Counted from the stretch's first letter, positions 17,001-24,728 are shown. The stretch is 64,000 nucleotides of DNA from Streptomyces sp. NBC_00239 (GCF_036194065.1 NZ_CP108095.1:992001-1056000); one strand, 5' to 3'. Made by a program: numbers and translations. The notes: generated from the sequence alone by a model not told the origin.

Positions 17001-17201
17001 CACCGGGTGAGCGCCGACCGGATGGACCGCGCGACCTGGCTGCGGGCGGTGGACCACGGGCTGTTCCTGATCCTCAACGTGGCCATCGGCGGGGGCCTCC
17101 CGCAGGCCGACGGCGGGACCCCGGGGCCGGCCACCGAACCGGGCCACGCCATGCGGGTCGACCACGTCACCGTCTCGACCCGGGAGGGCGCGGCCCGGTA
17201 G
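14070..17201 (+). CDS. OafA-type membrane acyltransferase fused to SGNH and GH16 domains
   Basis: This 1043-residue protein joins three functions. After a Pro/Ala-rich cytoplasmic start, an acyltransferase-3 domain begins at about 63 (RPDIEGLRAVAVLAVLAFH), with about ten membrane segments to residue 465. An SGNH domain follows, with GDSH at 531-534 and D714-x-x-H717; OafA-SGNH pairs O-acetylate surface glycans. A Gly/Asp-rich linker (about 745-770) leads to a GH16 glucanase-type domain with the catalytic GEIDVMES (E905, D907, E910). GH16 enzymes cut or transfer beta-1,3- or beta-1,4-glucans and galactans. The SGNH and GH16 parts should be extracytoplasmic. It is 14 bases behind the GT2 gene, so it probably acetylates and trims the glycan made there. 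The frame is continuous, without a stop between domains. Confidence 0.9.
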   Translation: MPFPVAPGPRRLRKAAAPPPGPPESAAPESAAPESAAPAGRSRSGGPRPGGESGPSPHRSVFRPDIEGLRAVAVLAVLAFHAGIPAATGGFVGVDIFFVISGYLITGLLVREAITTGRIRLGDFFSRRARRLLPSAAVVLAVVAVAGAWLTVPLRRADLEHDVVAAALSFANWRFVGQQTDYLAAGHAQSPLLHFWSLAVEEQFYLAWGPLLAVIVLFAAGAVRRGRAVRAAVALVAAPVALASFALALYWTDRSVSLAYLGTPSRVWQFGVGALLALLPWHLMRGPRPLRLVCGWSGAAAIAWCVLAYDASTPYPGCAALVPTLGAAAVILAAIPGRGERNAQGAYGVGRLLAGRAPRAIGRLSYNLYLWHWPVLVLAEARFGTLGWPAKTALTLAAVLPALATLRWIEQPLRRSRTVSELPRRGLSVGISAIVLPIVLALVAGTTTLNLLGPAAPVDVKGLPPGAATGPALLARTPGAALPAGPVVPAPLQARKDFPPDGPCEVAPAVTSSPACLFGAVDSPDRIVLLGDSHAGQWFSPVLALAARRGWALQELVKQGCPLPQLAVHNPQLGRGYRECDTWRADALERLRQGPKPRLIVIASLNRYTADPGRLAAGWEKTLKPLRALGAPIVYIEDTPVPGTDIPACVSGSPDSPEDCAFDRADARQPDPLARRIAAGALPGVRSVSVNPVLCPGDGPTCPAVVDRILLYRDDAHLTNAAAVVLAPRLERLLTEAAGLPAPDTAGTGGAPGGRDADGSDGAGATPGADGWTRLLRDDFDGPAGRPPSAARWIHDVGTCYPGCPAPQWGTGEIETMTDSTENVRLDGEGALEIVPTRKNGRWSSGRIETRRSDFAPPPGGVLRIEASIALPDVTGAKAAGYWPAFWTLGAPLRDGYTGWPGVGEIDVMESVNGRDTVFGSMHCGVLDGGPCREPVGLTSGPQPCAGCRTGFHTYAVEVDRAPGAEEVRWYRDGRLSHRVSADRMDRATWLRAVDHGLFLILNVAIGGGLPQADGGTPGPATEPGHAMRVDHVTVSTREGAAR

Positions 17202-17307
17202 TGGCGGGCGGGTGGTCACGGCCCGGTAGTGGCGGGCAGTGGTCACGGCCCGGCAGGAGCGGGCAGTGGTCACGGCCCGGCAGGAGCGGGCGGTGGTCAC
17301 GGCCCGG
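17190..17307. repeat. 27-bp tandem repeat, about four copies
   Basis: The core GTGGTCACGGCCCGG starts at 17212, 17239, 17266 and 17293, exactly 27 bases apart, with GCAGGAGCGGGC-like spacers. The array begins at the end of the GH16-fusion gene and fills the gap to the convergent GNAT gene. It has no terminator-like symmetry beyond the short GTCACGGCC steps. Its role is unknown; it may be a simple replication-slippage array. Confidence 0.8.
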
Positions 17308-17335
17308 CCGTCACGGCCACGGCCGGCCGGTCACC

Positions 17336-17800
17336 TCACGCGCAGGCGTCCGCGCCGGCCTGGGGCGTGCCGGTGCGGATCCGGGGCAGGCCGAAGGCCG
17401 CCATCTGCTTCTCCTCGTAGGAGAGGAAGCCGAGGCTGCGGTAGAACGCGGCGTTCTGCCTGCCCTCCGGGGTCGACTCGTGGTCCGTGGACAACAGGAA
17501 GAAGCGGCAGTGCACGTACCGCTCCTTGAGGCGCTCCATGAGCGCCCGGCCCACGCCCTGCCGGTGGAACTTCGGGTTGACCAGCAGGTCCTGGACGTAG
17601 CAGATGCTCTCGTCGTCGGAGACCGTCCGGGCGAGCCCGAGCAGGTCCCCCGAGTCGTCGCGGGCGGTCAGGACCAGGTGCGAGTTCGCCAGGCCGCGGC
17701 ACAGCTTGTCGACGTCGCTGGTGTAGCCCACCCACTCCACGGAGTCGTAGAGCTCGAACATCTCGGCCGGGTCGAACACGGTCTCTTCCGCGATGCGCAC
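17336..17800 (-). CDS. GNAT-family N-acetyltransferase
   Basis: The 154-residue protein has the GNAT fold, with strand-loop HLVLTARDDSGDLLGLARTV, the acetyl-CoA pyrophosphate loop RQGVGRA at about 90 and the terminal AFYRSLGF. It should acetylate an amine or be a small regulatory acetyltransferase; the substrate is unknown. The GTG at 17800 with GGGGGA just upstream gives the usual family N-terminus; an ATG at 17872 would add 24 residues rich in Gly, Pro and Ala. It is convergent with the GH16-fusion gene and followed upstream by the DinB-like gene on the same strand. Confidence 0.85.
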   Translation of the reverse strand: MRIAEETVFDPAEMFELYDSVEWVGYTSDVDKLCRGLANSHLVLTARDDSGDLLGLARTVSDDESICYVQDLLVNPKFHRQGVGRALMERLKERYVHCRFFLLSTDHESTPEGRQNAAFYRSLGFLSYEEKQMAAFGLPRIRTGTPQAGADACA

Positions 17801-17932
17801 TGGTCCCCCATCCCTCGGCCCCGGGCCCGGTCGGCCCGGGGCACCGGCGTCGGCTTCCCCCGCATCCTCCATTGATCTTCCCGGGTGGATCAAGTGCGGG
17901 CCGGTGGGCTCCGGCCGGCTCCGGCCCGGCGG

Positions 17933-18469
17933 TCACTTCCCGACGACGCCGTCGGTGAGTTCGCGCGCGATGTCGAGGTGGCCGGCGTGCCGCGCGTACT
18001 CCTGGAGCACGTGGAAGAGGATCCACCCGAGCGTCGGGGCCGGCTCGGCACCGGTGCCGTCATCGGCGCCGGCGGGGAAGCGGCCTCCGGTGGCGGCCGG
18101 TGTCGCCAGGTCCAGGCCGGCGCAGACGGCGCGGGTCTGCTCGCCGCCGGCGTGCAGGGCCGCGGTCAGGTCGGTCGCCGTGTCGTCCGGGCCCGTGTGC
18201 CAGCGCCCGGTGGCGTCCGCGTCGCCGAACGGTTCCGGCACGGGCTCGCCGAGGAAGCCCCAGCGCAGCCAGCGCCGTTCCATGTGGACGAGGTGCTTGA
18301 GGAGTTCGAGCGGAGTCCAGCCGGACGGCAGCCGGCTGGTCCGCAGGTCCTCCTCGGACATGCCCGCGATCTTGGCGGTGACGGCCGAGCGCAGGAAGTC
18401 CAGGTAGCCGAGCAGCAGCTCACCCGGGTCGGACAGCTGACGGCTCGGTTCGGAAACGGTGGGTCTCAT
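17933..18469 (-). CDS. DinB/DUF664-like mycothiol-dependent enzyme homologue
   Basis: The 178-residue protein fits the DinB-like four-helix bundle group, with ELLKHLVHMERRWLRWGF at about 60 and the terminal LQEYARHAGHLDIARELTDG, which holds the two histidines of the metal site. Actinomycete members of this family are thiol-dependent (mycothiol or bacillithiol) S-transferases or hydrolases, or of unknown activity. Two start codons are possible, ATG at 18469 or 18487; neither has a clear ribosome site. It lies just after the ABM monooxygenase gene on the same strand. Confidence 0.8.
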   Translation of the reverse strand: MRPTVSEPSRQLSDPGELLLGYLDFLRSAVTAKIAGMSEEDLRTSRLPSGWTPLELLKHLVHMERRWLRWGFLGEPVPEPFGDADATGRWHTGPDDTATDLTAALHAGGEQTRAVCAGLDLATPAATGGRFPAGADDGTGAEPAPTLGWILFHVLQEYARHAGHLDIARELTDGVVGK

Positions 18470-18520
18470 GAGGCAGGAGTCTGGCATCCACGCGGTGTGG
18501 TGCCGGCTCCCCGGGGCCCC

Positions 18521-18847
18521 TCACGGGCGGGGGGACAGCTCCGCCATGGCGTTCCAGCCCTGGCCCGGCACCTCCACGTGGATGATCTCGGGGGTCGTGG
18601 CGATGGCCCCGGCCATCGCCTCCATGGCGGTCTTGAAGTGCTCGGACGCCACGTGGACCTCGCCCGCCGCGGAGTCCGTGAAGGCCTCCAGCAGGGTGTA
18701 GCTGTGGGGGTCGTCGACGCTGCGCGACCAGTCGTAGAAGAGGTTGCCCGGCTCGTTGCGGGTGGCCCGGGTGAAGTCGTCCACGAGGGCGAGCCAGTTG
18801 TCGCTGTGCTCGGGGCGGACCTGGAACCGTACGGCGATGAAGATCAT
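18521..18847 (-). CDS. antibiotic-biosynthesis-type (ABM) monooxygenase
   Basis: The 108-residue protein is a dimeric alpha-beta barrel of the ABM/YgiN type: MIFIAVRFQVRPEHSDNWLA at the start, NEPGNLFYDWSRS in the middle and EHFKTAMEAMAGAI near the end. Members oxidise quinols or polycyclic aromatic intermediates without cofactor, or detoxify quinones. It lies 89 bases after the IclR regulator on the same strand, so that regulator may control it. An ABM gene accompanies rppA in S. coelicolor, but here rppA is 40 kb away. Confidence 0.85.
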   Translation of the reverse strand: MIFIAVRFQVRPEHSDNWLALVDDFTRATRNEPGNLFYDWSRSVDDPHSYTLLEAFTDSAAGEVHVASEHFKTAMEAMAGAIATTPEIIHVEVPGQGWNAMAELSPRP

Positions 18848-18936
18848 GGGGTTCAGGGTGGCGGGCCCGCCGCGCCGGCGCACGTCCGGCACGCCCCGAT
18901 TCCGGCACCGCCGGAAAACGCGGCGCCGCGCGACGC

Positions 18937-19674
18937 TCACAGGAGGCCGGCGGCCGCCTCGGTGACAGCCGCGCGGACGGCCGAGCGGCGGTGCCGGAAG
19001 TCGGCGGTCGGCAGGGACACCGACAGGGCGTGCACCGAACCGTCCCCGCGGGGTTCGGGCAGGGCCACGGCGAGGCACGTGTAGGCGGGATCGGCCTCGC
19101 CCACGGAGACCGCGAACCCCTGGTCCCGTACCCGGCCCAGCTCCGCCTCCAGCAGCTCGGCGCTGGTGATCGTACGGTCGGTGAAACGGGCCATCCCGTG
19201 GTCGGCCAGGTAGCGGCGGCGGACCGGGCGGGGCAGTGCGGCGAGCAGCGCCTTGCCGTGGGCGGTGGCGTGGGCGCGGGCCTCCAGGCCGGGGGTGAAG
19301 GGGTTCGCGGTGTCCGTCACGGGCGCGGTGGTGTCCACGACCGTGATACGGCCGTCCCGGTAGGCGGTGTAGTACGCCTCGGCGCCGGTGGCCCGCCGGA
19401 GCCGGGGCAGCAGCTCGGCGATGCCGGGGGCGGGTTGCAGGTGCCGCTGGAAGCCGCGGTGGAGTCCGGCGATCCGCGGGCCGGGCGCGTACCCCTGCGG
19501 GGTGCGGACGAGGTGGCCGCGCGCCGTGAGCGGGGCGAGCAGGTGGTACACGGTCGACAGCGAACAGCCGGCCCGGCGCGCCAGGGCCTTGGCGCTGACC
19601 GGGCCGGGTGCGTCGGCCACGGCGTCGAGCACGGCGAGGGCGCGGTCGACGGACTGCGGACCGGTGAGCGGCAT
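18937..19674 (-). CDS. IclR-family transcriptional regulator
   Basis: The 245-residue protein has the N-terminal winged helix of IclR regulators (SVDRALAVLDAVADAPGPVS then KALARRAGCSLSTVYHLL, residues 7-46) and the effector domain, with AHGKALLAALP and VREARDQGFAVSVGE-like sequence. Such proteins sense aromatic or small organic acids. The ATG at 19674 gives the standard length. It stands first on the strand before the ABM monooxygenase gene and may regulate it. Upstream lies a long palindromic repeat block. Confidence 0.88.
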   Translation of the reverse strand: MPLTGPQSVDRALAVLDAVADAPGPVSAKALARRAGCSLSTVYHLLAPLTARGHLVRTPQGYAPGPRIAGLHRGFQRHLQPAPGIAELLPRLRRATGAEAYYTAYRDGRITVVDTTAPVTDTANPFTPGLEARAHATAHGKALLAALPRPVRRRYLADHGMARFTDRTITSAELLEAELGRVRDQGFAVSVGEADPAYTCLAVALPEPRGDGSVHALSVSLPTADFRHRRSAVRAAVTEAAAGLL

Positions 19675-19764
19675 GACGGGGTTCCCCGGGGTTCGAAGGC
19701 AACAACCCCCGAGGCTACCGGCCCGCCCGCCACGCCCCACCTGGCCGGTGCCCTGCGGGCGCAG

Positions 19765-20058
19765 CCCCGCCGGCGCCCCGGGGCGCAACCTCCAGCCTCG
19801 CCGGCCGGCAGGCTCAACCCCCTCGCGCAGCCATCCCCAGCCCCACTGGCATACGCAGCACGACGCCCTGCCGGGCAACCTCCAGCCCCGCCGGCGCCCC
19901 GGGGAGCAACCTCCAGCCTCGCCGGCGCCCCGGGGCGCAACATCCAGCCTCGCCGGCGTTTGAGGCGCGGGGTTTGGGGCGGAGCCCCAACGCGCAACCC
20001 GGCTCAGCCGGGCACCGGGCTCCGCCCGGACCCGCGCCTCGAACGCCGGCGAGGCTGG
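19765..20058. repeat. palindromic intergenic repeat, copy A, with half-unit array
   Basis: A 115-base palindrome spans 19944-20058; its 28-base arms begin CCAGCCTCGCCGGCGTTTGA and differ at one position. Smaller hairpins sit in the middle (GGGGC-GGA-GCCCC and CCGGGCTCCGCCCGG). To its left, from about 19765, the half-unit CAACCTCCAGCC(T/C)CGCCGGCGCCCCGGGG repeats about four times. No gene was seen in the 475 bases between 19675 and 20149. Related copies are at 24467, 25916 and 50748. Confidence 0.85.
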
Positions 20059-20149
20059 AAGTGGCCGCCCAGGCAGGGGGCTGCCGCCCGGGCAGTCGAC
20101 GGGGCTGCAGGGTGCGCCACGGTCGGCCGGCGGGGCCGGGCCGCTCCGG

Positions 20150-22108
20150 TCAGGGCCGGCCGTCGCCGTGGTCGCGGGCCGGATCGGCGGGTCCCGTGTC
20201 GGCGCCGCCGACCGCGGCGTGCCGGCGGCCGAGGAGTTCGGCGAGCCCACGCCGGGTGGCCGCGATGACGACCCGGTCATCCGGCTTGAGCACGTCATCG
20301 GGGCGCAGCACCCACCGCAGCTCGGCCGCGCTCCGGGCGGCCCCCTCGCCGCGGCCGAGGTCGGCGCGCCGCTCGCCGGGCGCGGAGGGGTCGAGGGCGA
20401 CCACCCGCCAGGCGCCGGGGTGGAAGCACTCGCGGACGGTACGCCCCTCCAGCATCGGGTGGCCGGCCACTTCGAAGCCGACGAAGAGCAGCACGCGCCG
20501 CTCCACCGGGATGGCGCCGAGGATCTGTCGCCCCAGCATGGCCCCGGCGAAGGCGGGCGCGGCCATGAAGGTGACGCTGCGGCTGCGGGTGAGGGCCGCC
20601 GGGTGCGCGGCGCGCAGCGTGCGGTACACGGCGGTGGCGAAGTCGTCGTCGTACAGCCGCAGGACGGCCCGGATGTCGCTCTTCCCGGCGCGGGCGTAGA
20701 GGGCCGCCTCCAGGTTGGTGGTGTCGGAGCTGGTCAGCGCGAGCAGCGAGTGGGCGCGGTGTACACGGGCGGCCTCCAGGACGCCTTCCTCGGTGACGTC
20801 GCCCATGACGACCGGCACCCGCAGGTTGCGGGCGAGGGCGAGGCCGCGGGCCTCCGGGTCGCTTTCCACGCACACGACGGGGATGTCGAGTTCGCTGAGC
20901 CGGGCCAGCACCCGGGTGCCGATCTTGCCGAGGCCGAGCAGCACCACGTGGCCGGACAGGCCGCGGGGCGGGCGCCGCTGCGCGGTGGCCGTGCGGAAGG
21001 CCCCGAGCGCTTCGAACGCGGCCGCGACCAGGACCGGCAGCAGGAGCAGGCCGAGCAGTCCGGCCAGCAGCTGGAGCACCTTGCGCTGGGTGGAGTCGCC
21101 GATCGCGGGGTCGTTGATGGCGAAGGTGTCGAGGAGGATCAGGTAGGCGGCGTGCAGCGGGTGGTCGCCGGTGGTGAGCCAGGACGCCACGGCGAGGGCG
21201 GCGACCGCGCCGGTGAGCGCGCACAGGGCCCAGCGCAGCCGGCGTGAGAACAGCGAGGCCACCGGCAGCAGGGCCGTGCTCAGCCGCGGTCCACCGGGGG
21301 TAGCCGGCGCCAGCGGGGTGACCGCTTCCAGGGCGACGATCCCACGGCCTGCGGCGGCGGCCACCGCCCGGTCGTCGGGCAGGAGTTGCGGCCCGCCGTC
21401 CGCACTTGCCTCCGAACCCTCCGACCCGGCGGGGTCGTTGGCGGTCGCGGAGAGCAACGCCAGCGTGCACAGCCCCGGGTCGGCGACCCGGCCGGGTTCG
21501 GCCGGGGTGCGCTCCACGGCGCGCAGCAGCAGCCCTTCGGCCTGGATGACCTTGCTGGTGCCGGCGACGGCACTGGCCGCGAGGGCGGGCGCCGCGGTGT
21601 CCGCGTCGGAGAGCACCGTGGTCACGGAGTCGAGGTCGCGCAGGTCGAGCCCGGGTTCGGCGACGATCGCCGCCTGGTCGAGGAGGGATTCCAGGTGCTG
21701 GCCCAGTTTCCGGTTGTAGAGCCGGATGACCAGGCGCAGCCGCGGGTTGAGGCGGCGGGCGAGCAGTGCGGCGCGCAGGTTGGTCTCGTCGTCCTCGTAG
21801 ACGAGCGCGAGGGCGGCCGCGTCGGCCACTCCGGCGCCGGCCAGTACGGCGTCGTCGGGCTCGGCGGCCTCGATGATGCGCAGGTCGGGTACGGCGGCCC
21901 GGTCGGCGGTGGCTGCGCGGGCCCGGGTCATGGGGTTGCGGCCCAGCAGACCGCGGCCGATGCCGGTTCCGGGGCGGTCGGGCCGCCCGACCTGCGGTGG
22001 CCGCGGGATCCCTTCGGCGGGCATGACGAGCGTGACCCGCTCCTCGTACACGTACCGCAGTTCCGCGGCGAGCCGGCGGGCCAGTCCGTCGTCACCGCAC
22101 ACGATCAT
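20150..22108 (-). CDS. double-RCK (TrkA-N) channel-like membrane protein
   Basis: The 652-residue protein has two NAD-binding RCK/TrkA-N domains around a short membrane part. The first Rossmann domain starts at residue 1 (MIVCGDDGLARRLAAELR), with a long insert; hydrophobic segments lie at about 275-365 (LRWALCALTGAVAALAVASW and KVLQLLAGLLGLLLLPVLVA); the second Rossmann domain is at about 390 (GHVVLLGLGKIGTRVLARLS). The order resembles CASTOR/POLLUX-like ion channels, but no TVGYG-type potassium filter is seen. It may be a regulated ion channel or transporter. An ATG at 22216 would add 36 Pro/Arg-rich residues and leave only 15 bases to the upstream GNAT stop. Confidence 0.75.
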   Translation of the reverse strand: MIVCGDDGLARRLAAELRYVYEERVTLVMPAEGIPRPPQVGRPDRPGTGIGRGLLGRNPMTRARAATADRAAVPDLRIIEAAEPDDAVLAGAGVADAAALALVYEDDETNLRAALLARRLNPRLRLVIRLYNRKLGQHLESLLDQAAIVAEPGLDLRDLDSVTTVLSDADTAAPALAASAVAGTSKVIQAEGLLLRAVERTPAEPGRVADPGLCTLALLSATANDPAGSEGSEASADGGPQLLPDDRAVAAAAGRGIVALEAVTPLAPATPGGPRLSTALLPVASLFSRRLRWALCALTGAVAALAVASWLTTGDHPLHAAYLILLDTFAINDPAIGDSTQRKVLQLLAGLLGLLLLPVLVAAAFEALGAFRTATAQRRPPRGLSGHVVLLGLGKIGTRVLARLSELDIPVVCVESDPEARGLALARNLRVPVVMGDVTEEGVLEAARVHRAHSLLALTSSDTTNLEAALYARAGKSDIRAVLRLYDDDFATAVYRTLRAAHPAALTRSRSVTFMAAPAFAGAMLGRQILGAIPVERRVLLFVGFEVAGHPMLEGRTVRECFHPGAWRVVALDPSAPGERRADLGRGEGAARSAAELRWVLRPDDVLKPDDRVVIAATRRGLAELLGRRHAAVGGADTGPADPARDHGDGRP

Positions 22109-22231
22109 CCGGCCTGCGGGGCCGTCCGGTGGAAACTGCGAGGGTATCGGGGGCACCACCCCAGGATGCCGTACCGCTCGGACAGCCCGGCGCGGCGGCC
22201 GCGGTGCGCGGCCCATGCGGGTGCCGCGGCC

Positions 22232-22675
22232 TCAGAGCACCAGCCGGAGGTCGACGAACGGGACGGTGTCGCCGGGCAGTACGTACCGTTCGACCTCGGT
22301 GAATCCGCGGGCGGCGGCGAAGCGCAGGCCGTCCTCGTTGGAGGCGAGCACGCACGTCTCGATGACGGTGGCGCCGAGCGCGCGGGCGTGGGCGAGGGCG
22401 TGCGCGTACAGCTCGTTGCCGAGGCCCTGCCCGCGGTGCACGGGGAGGATCCGGGCGATGACCGTGGCCGCGGCGGATGCGTCGGCGGGCGGCCGGACCG
22501 TGGCACAGCCGACGAGTTCGCCGTCCCGGTACATCACGTCGAGCCGGTTGCGGCCGGCCCGCTCCCGTACGTCGTCGAGCGACAGCGGTGCGGTGGGGAT
22601 GACCGTGTTGTGCGCGAACTGCCAGTCCCGCAGCGCGGCCTCGCTGTCGGCCTGCTCGATGCGTAGATCAGTCAT
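22232..22675 (-). CDS. GNAT-family N-acetyltransferase
   Basis: The 147-residue protein has a GNAT core: GELVGCATVRPP, the acetyl-CoA loop ILPVHRGQGLGNELYAHALA and the C-terminal ASNEDGLRFAAARGFTEVER. The substrate is unknown. The ATG at 22675 is preferred, since it opens directly on MTDLRIEQADSEAALRDWQ; an ATG at 22711 is also in frame. It is followed by the RCK-channel gene, probably cotranscribed, and preceded on the same strand by the Lrp regulator. Confidence 0.85.
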   Translation of the reverse strand: MTDLRIEQADSEAALRDWQFAHNTVIPTAPLSLDDVRERAGRNRLDVMYRDGELVGCATVRPPADASAAATVIARILPVHRGQGLGNELYAHALAHARALGATVIETCVLASNEDGLRFAAARGFTEVERYVLPGDTVPFVDLRLVL

Positions 22676-22735
22676 CGCAGCAGGAAACCCTCCGGCGGTG
22701 GCGGACGTCAACCGGAAACCCGGCGGCGGGCCGGG

Positions 22736-23191
22736 TCAGCGGTCGACGGGGAGGCCGCGCGGCTCCTTGATCCGCTTCATGATGATCTGCGAGTTGACCT
22801 CGGTCACCCCGGTGAGGGTCGTCAGCCGCTCGATCCACAGGCGTTCGTACGCGGCGAGGTCGGCGACCGCGATGCGCAGGAGGCAGCCGGGGCTGCCGAA
22901 CAGCCGGTAGGCCTCGATGACATCGGGGATGTCCTGGAGGGCCGCTTCGAACGCCTCGACCGTCTCGCGGTCGCGGCGGACCTCGATCGACACCAGCACC
23001 TCGAAGCCGCGGCCCACGGCCTCGGGGTCGACGACGGCCCGGTAGCCCTGGATCACCCCGTCCAGTTCGAGCTGCCGCACCCGCCGCATGCACGGGGAGG
23101 CGCTGAGGCCGACGCGCTGCGCGAGTTCCTGGTTGCTCAGCCTGCCGTCGTTCTGCAGCTCGCGCAGGATGTGGAGATCGATTCTGTCCAT
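22736..23191 (-). CDS. Lrp/AsnC-family transcriptional regulator
   Basis: The 151-residue protein begins with the AsnC helix-turn-helix (MDRIDLHILRELQNDGRLSN then QELAQRVGLSASPCMRRVRQ) and ends with the RAM ligand-binding domain (VTEVNSQIIMKRI). Such proteins usually sense amino acids and form octamers. The ATG at 23191 gives the family length. The gene is divergent from the broken metalloprotease at 23319 and upstream of the GNAT gene, with 60 bases between. Confidence 0.9.
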   Translation of the reverse strand: MDRIDLHILRELQNDGRLSNQELAQRVGLSASPCMRRVRQLELDGVIQGYRAVVDPEAVGRGFEVLVSIEVRRDRETVEAFEAALQDIPDVIEAYRLFGSPGCLLRIAVADLAAYERLWIERLTTLTGVTEVNSQIIMKRIKEPRGLPVDR

Positions 23192-23318
23192 GCCCCCATG
23201 ATGCGGGGCGCGGCGCGCGGGAGACGGGGGCGCGGCGGGGCCCGGCCACTCGATCCGGTGAGGATGCCGCCGTGGGCGCGGGACGACCGGACCCGAACCG
23301 CCTTTAGGCTGCCCGGCC

Positions 23319-23753
23319 ATGAGGATCGCGCTGCCCCTGCTCACCGGGACCGCGGCGGCAGCCGTCGGTTTCCTGACCCTGCCGGCCGTGGCGCCCGCGG
23401 CCTGCGTGTCCGGTGAGGCCGAGACCCGGCAACGGAGTTCGGTGGACTCGGGCGAGGTCCGCTGGACCGAGCGCACGGCGTACGACGACGCCCGCAGATG
23501 GGCAACCGGCCGGTGGCAGTACCGGGGTGCGCGGATCGGGATCCTCGCGGACACCGCGGGCACGGTCAACGACATGGAGTGGCGGGACTACGACCGGGCC
23601 GACGGCCACGGCGGCTACCACCACTTCCGGGGCGGGGTCGCGGAGACCGACTACATCTACCTCAACAAGAGTTACCTGAAGGCGGGTTCGGCGCTCGGGA
23701 GCCCCGACAAGCGGCGGGCCGTGGCGACGCACGAGCTCGGCCACGCGGTACCG
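23319..23753 (+). pseudogene. truncated secreted zinc metalloprotease (matrixin-like)
   Basis: A signal peptide (MRIALPLLTGTAAAAVGFLT then LPAVAPAA) is followed by a matrixin/snapalysin-like domain: DYIYLNKSYL and the start of the zinc helix ATHELGHA at about 137-144. In active members this is HExxHxxGxxH; here the sequence leaves homology right after HELGHA and runs into Asp-Gly-Arg-rich repeats, then through the antisense of the NYN gene to a chance stop at 24410. The third zinc ligand and the Met-turn are missing, so this is a C-terminally truncated gene. The break point coincides with the short GGACGGTC-type repeats, which suggests loss by recombination. Confidence 0.75.
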
Positions 23754-23756
23754 GTG

Positions 23757-23887
23757 AGCGGCCCGGCCGGCGGTCAGCCGCCGGCGGATGGCCAGTCCGT
23801 GGACGGGCGGTCCCGCGTAGACGGACGGTCGGCCCGCCGGGCGGACGGTCAGCCCGTAGACGGACTTTCAGTCCGCCGGGCGGACGG
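23757..23887. repeat. GGACGGTC-type short repeats and hairpin between convergent genes
   Basis: Several copies of GGACGG(T/G)C and CCGCCGGGCGGACGGT alternate here. A small perfect hairpin CGGACT-TTC-AGTCCG at 23861-23875 overlaps the NYN stop codon and could act as a bidirectional terminator. The block marks the point where the metalloprotease loses homology. Confidence 0.6.
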
Positions 23888-24215
23888 TGCGCGGGCCCGC
23901 GCAGCGGGCGCCGTGGGCGCGGACCCGGTCGCGCAGGGCGCGGTCCGCCGTGACCACGACGCAGTCGCGGTCCGCGTACCGGGCGGCCAGTTCCACGATC
24001 AGGTCGTCGCCCTCGCCCGGCGCGGCCTCCACGCGCACCCCGGGGACGGACTCGACCCCGCGGGCCGCGCCCTCGACCACGAGGATGATCTCCTCGTCGG
24101 CCCGGCGCTCCGCCAGCCGGTCGCGCAGCCGCTCGGCGGCGCCGTGGCGGTCCCGCCACCAGCCGTCCGGGACCGACCCGACGACATTCGCACCGTCCAC
24201 GATCAGCACGGTCAC
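23868..24215 (-). CDS. NYN-domain (PIN-like) protein
   Basis: The 115-residue protein is a compact NYN/PIN-like nuclease fold: VTVLIVDGANVVGSVPDGWW at the N-terminus with the first acidic residue (D7), DEEIILVVEGAA in the middle and GEGDDLIVELAARYADRDCV with two more acidic residues, then VVTADRALRDRVRAHG. Members are single-strand or double-strand RNA nucleases. The GTG at 24215 follows GAGG by eight bases and fits the short family. The gene ends in the repeats next to the truncated metalloprotease, towards which it is convergent. Confidence 0.85.
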   Translation of the reverse strand: MTVLIVDGANVVGSVPDGWWRDRHGAAERLRDRLAERRADEEIILVVEGAARGVESVPGVRVEAAPGEGDDLIVELAARYADRDCVVVTADRALRDRVRAHGARCAGPRTVRPAD

Positions 24216-24356
24216 TGCGCCACCTCGGTCCCGCTCTCCGCCGTCAAGGCCCACACCGGGCCGTCGGCCGACCCGGGCACCACCCAGCATGCCATCCGGC
24301 GCGACGGGCGCGACGCCGTGACCGGCAACCTCCGGCCTGGCCGATGCGGGGGCGCG

Positions 24357-24580
24357 ACATCCAGCCTCGCCGGCGTTGCAGGCGCCAAATCCAGCCTCGC
24401 CGGCGTTTGAGGCGTGGGCCCAGGCAGGGCCCACCTCAGCCTTGCCGGTGCCCAGGGGCGCAATTCCCAGCCTCGCCGGCGTTTGAGGCGCGGGGTTTGG
24501 GGCGGAGCCCCAACGACCAACCCGGCTCCGCCGGGCACCGGGCTCCGCCCGGACCCGCGCCTCAAACGCCGGAGGGGCTG
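24357..24580. repeat. palindromic intergenic repeat, copy B, with half units
   Basis: The palindrome at 24467-24580 shares the arms CCAGCCTCGCCGGCGTTTGA and the GGGGCGGAGCCCC central hairpin with copy A; its right arm has drifted (ACGCCGGAGGGGCTG). Two left half units lie at 24357-24410. In the 616 bases between 24216 and 24831 this is the main content, together with the 94-base direct repeat at 24729. Confidence 0.8.
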
Positions 24581-24728
24581 AGGGGTGCGCGGGGTTAGTA
24601 CTGCAACCGCAGCTGGGGGATCTGGCCTCGGCGTTTGTAGTGGGATCGGCGGGGCCCGATCGCGGGGCTCCGACCTGCCAAAACGATGCGCGATGCGGGC
24701 ATGGAACCCGGCTATCCCCCTCGAACCA

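Noticed and set aside
17190..17307. Possible CRISPR array
   Set aside because: Units are 27 bases with no distinct spacers and no cas genes nearby; it is a simple tandem repeat.
23754..24410. Open continuation of the metalloprotease frame
   Set aside because: It is antisense to the NYN gene and low in complexity, with no protease features, so the gene is treated as truncated.
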